A DNA stretch of 64,000 nt from Petrolisthes cinctipes. Taxonomy: Eukaryota; Arthropoda; Malacostraca; Decapoda; Porcellanidae. Positions 56,728-64,000 of this stretch are shown here, piece after piece. The translations under genes and the position numbers were made by a program. The stretch is from positions 310,001-374,000 of the forward strand of contig JAWQEG010000416.1 of assembly GCA_033782935.1 (NCBI GenBank), read 5' to 3'. The stretch's first letter is position 1. Each line of letters opens with the position of its first letter. The notes below the pieces were generated by a model. The model was given only the letters and a program-made list of their open reading frames with translations. It ran no database searches and had not been told where the DNA came from.

Positions 56728-59700
56728 ATGAATATCGATCTTAATTTTGAGAAAGAAGGCTTTCAAAATGTCGATATCAAGAGAAAAGAGGACTGTTTGT
56801 GTCTTAGAACAAACGTTAAGTCTAGGGAGGAATTCCAGCATTGGAGGGAAGTTTTTTCGGTAAAAAATCGCCAGTGCTTCAACTCCTACAAGCTCTACTC
56901 AGTTGGCACAAGAAAACTTTTTAGACAGAAGTTGATATGTCTTCACGGTTCAAAGCACAAACGGAAAATTAAGACTTCAACTGGGTAAGTATGGTCTATA
57001 TATAAGTATCATTGATTAAATCGATACTGTATTTATTGCTAACTTACGTACACAGTTTAGTCAGTGTTTAGCAGGGTCCCATGTGCCTATGATTGTTTGT
57101 TTCCTATTTCCTACTATTTAATTATCAAACTGTGTCTGTCAAATTATAATATTGGTAAAACTGCATAAGAGTTACACGTGGCAAATATTTACAATTTATG
57201 TCTTTCATTATTGGACAATAGTATGTTGGTGTGTAATGAATTTAAGATGAGATTGCACTTATTTTTTCCATAACAGCCTATGGAAAAATTGCAGCACACC
57301 AGAGCCTAAGTACAGTGTTCTCCTTCCCTTGTACACAGTGGACAGTCCCAGTAGTCTGCCTAGGTTAGATCCTGGAAGTTTGCCCAGGTTAGGTCCTGGT
57401 AGTATGCATAGGTTAGGTCTTGGTCCTGATTAGGTTAGGTCAGTTCAAGTCAGGTAAAAAATGAAGTTTTCTCCTCAATATCACGACCAACAATTAATAG
57501 ATCAAGTAAAATGATGCATGAAAAAGTACAAAAAGTGGGGACAATCTTGGTGGAACTCTTATGCAGAATTACCATACATGATATTCCCTAATAGTTTAGG
57601 TAATTATATCTTGTCTAATTTAGGTTTGGAAAAAAAAGATTGCCCACTTCTCAAAATGCACCCTTCATTTTGTTCTGTTAATGTGTGAAGTATGGAAATG
57701 CATTGGAAATAGATTTATATCCAGGGCTGTTGCCCACATTCCTAAGGGCACTTCCAACCAGATGCAATGAACTGTTCAACGTAGTACTGTATAGCTTTGA
57801 CAAAAATACTCTCATTGAAATAAACTACTTAAATCTATATTTCTCTCAATGTTTTCAGATGCAAAGTATTTATGGACGTCACCATCAGCATTGTGCACAA
57901 GAGGTCTCCTGAACTCGTGAGGAATTTTCCATGCTTTGTGAAGATCTTCGGTCACCATAATCACCCACTTGAGTCAGCAGATGGTCTCAACCAGCTGAGG
58001 GTGCCTTTAAGTACAAAGAAGGTTTTTGAGATGTACTTTGAACAAGGTAATATTTTTAAGCCCAAACTGTTAACGTTGAATATCATGAACAGATATTGAT
58101 GGGCATTGTAAAATACAAGTTTTTTGGTTAATATTACAATATACTTGTGTAATAATTTTGGGTGCCATTACTGCCGTACTGCAAGTACACTGGTGATTTT
58201 AAAGTGCAAAATATTCATACTGACACACTGTTTTCACTCACAACTAAAGCATTGTAGATATAAATTATGTGATACATTGGTACATTATTTATATTTATCA
58301 TTCACTATGCATCCCTCTTTCCAGAAATGTCAAGTGGACAACTTTATGCACCTTCTCATCCTTTGAGTATGTTATATGCCTGGAATAGTGTGTAGTACAG
58401 TTTAGTATTACAGTATGATAAGGCATAATCTTATGAATGAGCTTATACATAGATAACTATATAATTTTATGCTGTACTGTACTAGTAGATAACTTCAAGT
58501 TTTAAGCTGTGCATGGTAATTTACACGATTAGGCTATGCAGAATCCATATCAGAAAAAAAAACCGTTCCCTGTATATCCAACGTACATGAGGCCATGGTT
58601 AGAACAACTTACTTATTTTTTCCAAAAGCAGATAATTCTTAATCAGTTTGAAGGTCTGGCATAGATATCATCTGGGTTGATAAAATACGCTTATTAGTTT
58701 ATGAACATAATAATAATGAATATAGAGTAATTATGTCCTTTATTACAGGGATGACGCCAGCACAAGCACAACGACATCATGTGCTGAAGATGGATCTGTG
58801 TGATGACATACGTGGGCAAGCTGACCACACTATCAATCCTTCTCAGAGGTCCATCCAGTATATGTGGGATATGTTGCGGAAAAGAGAACATGGCGGTTTA
58901 AACACACCAATTGTGTTTGAAGCCATCCAAAAGTATGCGCAGGCAAACCCTGAAGTCGTAATCAACTATCAGCACTACCAGAACAGCTTCTGTGTAGTAT
59001 TGATAACACCATTTATGTTTAGGGCCCACAAGGCTCTAAAAGAAGCTGGTGAGGTAGTTTTTGTAGATAAACATAACTATGTAGGAACCACTAAGTTTGT
59101 TTGAGGATATAATACTTTACCTTGATCATGAATAATAGCCAGTAGGCCTATACTGCCCTTGCAGCACTATACAGAAAGTTTCCCTAGAATAAGGTATGCA
59201 CATATCAAAACATAATGTAGACCTACTTTCATTCACTTGCTCCATCATTTCTGTATCTCTCTCTCACACAGGTAATAATTTTATTAAGATAATGCTTCTA
59301 AGAATTCGCTCTGCGCTCTCTGACTGGTTCTAGTTCTAATTTTCCCCTATGTATGTAATCTTCCAGAGAAGGTAAATAGGTAGAGGGGTAACACATACAA
59401 ATGAGTAGCCTTCAACACATACCATACAGATCCCTGTAGAAATAGACAAAAAGTAAAGAACCGAGTTTCTGAAGTCAATCTGTTTTACTTTACAGGTTTT
59501 GCCATGGTCAAAGAAGCACTTGGTGAAAGTGGCTTTTATGGCAGGGGGGAGCCACAATGCTTCATTACAGATAACTGCGAGCCAGAGAGGAAAGCGTTGG
59601 CATCCACATGGCCTACATCAAAGCAGTTCCTCTGTATTTTCCATGTCCTACAACAAGTATGGCGATGGCTTCTGGACTGTAAGCATGGTATCCCTAAAGA

Positions 59701-60190
59701 AAACCGCCAAGATCTAATGAAGATGATTGTGGAATCAGATCCTGTTTTAGAAAACAATGAAGAGGATTTTGAGAGGTGTGATAAAGAAAATGTTGCTGAA
59801 GATATTGATTATGTAACTGCAGACTTAGAAGTAGCAGCAGAAGCTCTAATGACTGCGGTTAAACAGTGTGCCAATGCAGAAACACGAGTGGCCTTGCAAA
59901 GATTTATTAAACAAATTAGTTCAGTTAAAACACCTAACCAGCTGAATAGTTTCTTGAACTGTGCAGGCTCATCTGTTAGATATAGTGCAGTTGGTCGTGG
60001 TAATATTCCTTGCCAACCAACTTCCATAGCAAGGAGGTCCCCAGGAATGCCAAGAGGAGCAGCCCCCATTGGAAAAGGACGTCGACCAGCAGCAGCAGCA
60101 ATATCATCCAAACCAAAGCGTCCGCGCAAACTTGCTCATAATATAGAGTGCAATGTTGCTAATGCTAAATCACATGGCAGTGGACATTGA
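56728..60190 (+). pseudogene. MULE transposase gene, four exons, internally deleted
   Basis: Exon 1 56728-56984 (donor GG/GTAAGT), exon 2 57859-58046, exon 3 58749-59104, exon 4 59496-60190. Introns 1 and 2 have matching phases (2 and 1). Exons 1-2 encode a WRKY/FAR1-like zinc finger: QKLICLHGSKHKRK, STGCKVFMDVTI, FGHHNHPLESADGL. Exon 3 gives MTPAQAQRHHVLK, then FCVVLITPFMFRAHKALKEA and VVFVD with the first catalytic Asp. It then loses the expected YRVFLLLT-like stretch and stops at TGA 59102-59104. Exon 4 has FAMVKEALGESGFYGRGE, CFITDNCEPERKAL (second Asp), CIFHVLQQVWRWL (CxxH) and a C-terminal YSAVGRGNIPCQPTSIARR. The block with the third catalytic acid is not found. Probably non-functional. 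Confidence 0.87.
56985..57858 (+). other. MULE intron 1 with TTAGG-like words
   Basis: No ORF. Between about 57358 and 57445 several TAGGTTAG, CAGGTTAGG and TTAGGTTAGG words occur at uneven spacing. Confidence 0.5.
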
Positions 60191-60379
60191 GCAAGAGGCC
60201 AGCTAATGTCACACTGGCTGTCAGAAACCCTGGTCCTGTGATCTCTTGCCCCTTATCCCTGGGATGTGCTTTGGTAGGCCAGGCATTTAGGGCCAGTCCC
60301 TCTTTGTACATAGAATATAATAATAACTAAGAAATGTATACAAAAGTTCCTGTCTATCTACCTAAGCAAAACATTTTAT

Positions 60380-61490
60380 ATGCTATTTACTAATAAGCCA
60401 CCATCAATGCTTCCATCCCTATTTTTTTCCCAAAACATAAACAGAACTAATAAACATACACTATTAGGAATAACGTATGATGATACCATGACCTTTAAGC
60501 ACCATGTAACAAACCAAATTCTTAAATTATCCAGGCTAGTATGTCTGTTATATCAAATTAAGGAATTAATGCCCATTTATATTTTTAAAATGTTATATAA
60601 CGCACATGTGTTACCTATGCTATTGTACACCTATCTGGTGCAACACCTAACCCACACACCTGTTACCTCTATTTAGACTTCAGAAGAAAATAATAAGAAT
60701 TATTACAAACAGTGACTACTTTGCACACACACAACCTCTCTTTAAAGAAACAAATTCCCTTAAATGTCTTGATATAAATAAGCTACAAATTGGTATTTAC
60801 ATGTATAAAAAAATCAAAAGTGAAACATCTGTGTCCTTACAGCCACAACATACCTACTTCACCAGTACTCATGAAAATTTACGTATATCTGCCCATAATT
60901 TAACACTCAACACTCCCTTTCTTATTCAGGACCTAAAACCTGGAATTCTATTTCTAATAATATCAGAGGTCTAACCACAATATACTCCTTTAAAAAAACA
61001 TTTAAAAAAACATATCCTTCTGAATTATTAATCTATGCCCATGTATCTACTGTAATAGTGTCTCCCCAGTTGAATCAATAATTATCTTATACTAATATTA
61101 GTGTATGATATTGTAACTTATCATTGTTTACAATACTACTATTTTATAATTATCACATTATTAATCATTATTATTATTATTATTATTACAGTATCAATCA
61201 ATTTAAATTGTAAACTAATATTATTGTATTAATGTTATCACTTCAATTATTATTTACACTACTATTATTTTATAATTATCCTAGTGTTAATTATTATTAT
61301 TGTTACTATTATTATTATTATTGTCATATATATTTGTATTTTTCTTTTTGCACCATAAATTAAGTCCTGCACCCAAGTTTTCAGTACTGCCCAAAAAGCT
61401 TCAAGCTTTAAATGGGCTCCCTGCACTTCATATTTATTGTACATACATGTTTTGTATTAGCTAATAGGGATAATAAAATGTTTCAAATGT
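60380..61490 (+). mobile_element. LINE-D: degenerate LINE 3' fragment inside the MULE
   Basis: Plus-strand frames encode RT C-terminal sequence: LLGITYDDTMTFKHHVTNQI, IFKMLYNAHVLPMLLYTY, then in shifted frames KIIRIITNSDYFAHTQPLFK, LDINKLQIGIYMYKKIKS and the family end block LRISAHNLTLNTPF. Several frameshifts and stops are present, so it is old. The 3' end has an ATT-rich stretch, CTTTAAATGGGCTCCCTGCA and an AATAAAATGTTTCAAATG tail near 61490. The 5' end is truncated before the active site. It differs from LINE-C. It is absent from the TIRs and so is a separate insertion into (or capture by) the MULE. Confidence 0.82.
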
Positions 61491-62033
61491 TTTTTTCAAA
61501 TGTTTTAAGTAGTAGTTCTACTCCTCTCTCTATGAAAACATACTGTTATTCTTTCTACTAAATTTAGATGCTCTTTAGTATCATTTGTTTTTCTTTGTCC
61601 ATAATGAATCATCATCATCAGTACCCCATTTCCCTTTCTCCAAGAGGGTAATCAAGTAATACAAGACCTAATTATGAGACAACATTTTGTTTAGGATATA
61701 CAGCACAGCTTTAATAAGGTTAGGTCTTAACTTTGCCATGATCTAGGTTAGGTTATGTATTACAGTATATGGTCAATTGCTCACTATTGAATAAGACCAT
61801 TTTTCAGCACCTAGCAATAGCCAGGTGGTAGTACAGTATACTACATTTGATACTGTACTGAAAAATGCCTAGTAAAATAAGGTAACTTATGCAAGGCCTA
61901 CTCGCATTCATTCATTCATCTCTCTTTACCAGATATAATTTTAAGGGAAATACATCACAATCGTAATATGATTACATCAAAATCATAATATAATTACGTC
62001 AAAATACAATCACCACTTAAAACTAAAGGAAGA
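61491..62033. other. MULE internal spacer
   Basis: AT-rich, with AAGGTTAGGTCTT and TAGGTTAGGTTATG near 61717-61755. No ORF of note. Confidence 0.5.
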
Positions 62034-62537
62034 ACGTAACTCTCTAAGGGGAACACAGAACAGGGTCACAAACCATTAGATTTAACACTCGTATCATGTA
62101 TTTTGTGTACTTCATACAATTTGGTACAAAACATATATATCTACATTATTTTTTTATGTGATATGCATTTAATAGCATAAGAGTTTCCCAATGTTGCTAG
62201 TAATATATAAAACTGATGAAAGTATTATCGACTTTGTGAGATGGAATTAATGAACAGTGCGCATCATTACCAAAAGACATCTAAAAAAAAAACTACAGGA
62301 ATATTTATTGAATGAGTCTCATCTGAAAATAATGTGTTAAATTAGTGATGTATACTAAATACATACGTTTAACACTAATATAGATATTCTGTAAAACCCG
62401 TGAAATCTGAAATTGCAGAGGTGTTTTCGTGGCATTTAGCTGGCAATACTTTCTATGACGTCATTACTGGGCTCCGCGGGCTCTGATTGGCTGTAATTTC
62501 CCCTATGTTTATATTCTACCAGAAAGTGTAAATATGC
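62034..62537 (-). repeat. MULE right terminal inverted repeat
   Basis: Reverse complement of the left TIR, about 500 bp, without the hAT-like insertion. It therefore shows the pre-insertion state of the left TIR near 62065. Confidence 0.94.
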
Positions 62538-62546
62538 ATCCGGGTG

Positions 62547-64000
62547 TCGTCAGCGAACGAGGTGGTTTGGCAGTAATTTACATCTTCATCCATATCTGTC
62601 ATAAACATTAGAAATAACACTGGTCCGATCACTGATCCTTGGGCTACACCACTTAATACTTTTGACTTCTCCGACTCGACTCCCTCTACCACAACTGACT
62701 GCATTCTATGTGCAAAGAAATCTTTGATCCAGTCTAGTAATTTTCCAGCAATGCCAAACTGATATTCTAATATTTTTGTTAAAATAAGGTTATCTACCTT
62801 GTCAAACGCCGTAGCAAATTCTAAGTAAATAGTATCTGCGTTTTGTCCGCTTTCTAAGACAATTATTATTTCTGTATGGTATTGTAATAGCTGAGAGAGA
62901 CATGATCTATTATCTCTAAAACCATGTTGGCCAGGATTGTACAACTTGTTCCTATCCATGTGACTTCTTAGTTCATTAACAATTAGTCGTTCAAATACTT
63001 TCATTATATGTGATGTTAAAGTCACAGGTGTATATTGTTTGGGTTCAGTCTTGTTGCCTCCTTTGTGTATGGGAGTTACCATTCCATGCTTCAGTATTGC
63101 TGGTATTTTGCCTTGGTTAAGAGATGATCTCCATAAGCCACACAGTGGTTTAGATAATGTTTTTGAGCATTTCTTAAGGAGAATAGCTGGGATCTGGTCC
63201 GGTCCGGCTGCTGCATTCATTTTTATCTCTGATATTGCCTTCTCAAAGTCCTCCGGTTTGAGCCAGATGTCGCTTAGTTGGTAGTCGACTGATTTCCATG
63301 GGATTGGTCTATATTCGTCCATTGGTTTGATAAAAGCTGAAATGTACTGCTCATTCAAGGCTTTCAATATTCACCTCTTTCAATATTCACCTCTGTATAT
63401 AAGTGGGCCAATGGAGCTTCGAGTTACTGACTTTAAGCGCACGTATAAGTAAAAATATTTCGTGTTCCTATTTATTTTCTCTATTGCTCTTGTTTCCGTT
63501 AATTTCAATTCTTCTGCACATGATAGTGCGAGTTTGACTTCAATATTGTTAATTTTTCTTTCATATGTGTTTATTGTTTTCGCCATTGTTTTTTTTATCT
63601 TCGTCCGTTTCCTCATCAGGATACGACGATCTCTTGCAATACTGTTTTGGGTGCATCTTCGTCGGACAGGAGTGTGTTGTGTGCATATCTCTAGCAGTTT
63701 AGCTTATAATATATTATATATGTCGTCACTGGTTTTATTCTCAAATAGATTAAGTATTCATTGTGGCTTCGTGTATTGCATTCCAATCTGTGTTCTTATG
63801 GTGGAAATCCAGTGAAGCAAACGAATCTTTCTCCAGTGTCCGTTTCGTTTCACTCGTTGTCTCCAAATCTGTCTTTATGACTGCAATTCTGTGGTCCGAC
63901 ATCAAAGTGTTTTCAATAGTTATATTACTGACTATTTCTTCGTTGTTTGTTAAAGTCAAGTCTAGAATGTCGTTTTCCCTAGTAGGCGTGTCTATCATTT
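62547..64000 (-). pseudogene. LINE-C ORF2, endonuclease end and RT up to FADD (5' of the MULE insertion)
   Basis: From the window edge: an endonuclease tail (MIDTPTRENDILDLTL and LMSDHRIAVIKTDLE with the SDH motif), a basic linker (RKRTKIKKTMAKTINTYERK), then the RT with AAAGPDQIPAILLKK, MVTPIHKGGNKTEPKQYTPV, QHGFRDNRSCLSQLL, SGVAQGSVIGPVLF and SFADDTR at 62547-62570. Damage: a frameshift near 63752 and a TAA soon after, two TGA codons at about 63370-63385 in a 16-bp tandem duplication (TTTCAATATTCACCTC), and motif A reading YLEFATAFDKV, where the usual catalytic Asp (YLDF) is Glu. It extends beyond the window. CR1/jockey-like by overall pattern; the clade is not certain. Confidence 0.87.

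Larger units (their letters stand above)
55820..62537 (+). mobile_element. Mutator-like element (MULE) with ~0.5-kb TIRs
   Basis: A 6.7-kb insert flanked by ATCCGGGTG (55811-55819 and 62538-62546; ten bases match if CATCCGGGTG is counted). A 9-10-bp duplication and long TIRs fit the Mutator superfamily. The element starts G(T/C)ATATTTACACTTTCTGG at both ends. It carries a spliced MULE transposase gene on the plus strand, a hAT-like MITE in the left TIR and a degenerate LINE-D fragment. It is inserted in the LINE-C RT frame immediately after the FADD codons; joining the flanks across one duplicate gives a continuous frame. Confidence 0.93.

Noticed and set aside
57358..57445. Interstitial arthropod telomere (TTAGG)n
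   Set aside because: Words such as TTAGGTTAGG occur only once or twice in a row with irregular gaps. The same applies at 61717-61755.

Overview
The window looks like repeat-rich, AT-biased nuclear DNA of an animal, most likely an arthropod and possibly a decapod crustacean. The evidence is spliced transposase genes with GT-AG introns, Tc1/mariner, MULE, hAT-like and integrase-type DNA transposons, several non-LTR retrotransposons, very long satellite arrays and many long microsatellites. A 308-bp retroposon at 10023-10330 resembles, from memory, short retroposed sequences common in decapod genomes; that taxonomic step is inference. I recognise no single-copy host gene. Almost everything that can be interpreted is repetitive or mobile DNA.

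Layout. (1) 1-33099 is a ~176-bp satellite (about 165 monomers). Each monomer is itself a diverged dimer of ~88-bp halves, and the array carries 11-13-monomer higher-order repeats. It is split by one 4.1-kb Tc1/mariner-type foldback element (7297-11406) inserted at a TA dinucleotide; that element's right arm contains a retroposon with a 13-bp target-site duplication. (2) 33100-39544 is a second, unrelated ~78-bp tandem array, split by a 5'-truncated RNase H-bearing LINE (LINE-B, 34192-36977, minus strand). (3) 40248-43534 (minus) is a broken integrase gene of the KRBA2/Ginger type. Its linker is encoded by a row of short phase-0 exons that appear to have been tandemly duplicated. A 274-bp MITE sits inside its first exon. 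(4) 44139-45660 is another TA-flanked foldback element. (5) 46095-51730 is a full-length LINE (LINE-A) with two intact ORFs and a perfect 15-bp target-site duplication, inserted into a pre-existing tandem dimer of a palindrome-rich repeat. (6) 52754-54104 contains long AT, GTAT, ATT and GA microsatellites. (7) 54850-64000 is a degenerate CR1/jockey-like LINE (LINE-C, minus) interrupted immediately after its FADD active-site codons by a 6.7-kb Mutator-like element (MULE, 55820-62537). That MULE has ~0.5-kb terminal inverted repeats and a four-exon, internally deleted transposase gene. It contains in turn a 344-bp hAT-like MITE in its left TIR and a degenerate LINE fragment (LINE-D).

The genes do not form a host pathway. 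They record a nested insertion history, and many events can be dated relative to each other because the empty site survives in a sister repeat copy, in the opposite arm of an inverted repeat, or as an uninterrupted reading frame across the junction. The best candidates for something not previously described are the tandem micro-exon array in the integrase-type gene, the 88-bp-phased palindrome satellite, and the palindromic X repeat shared by distant parts of the window.
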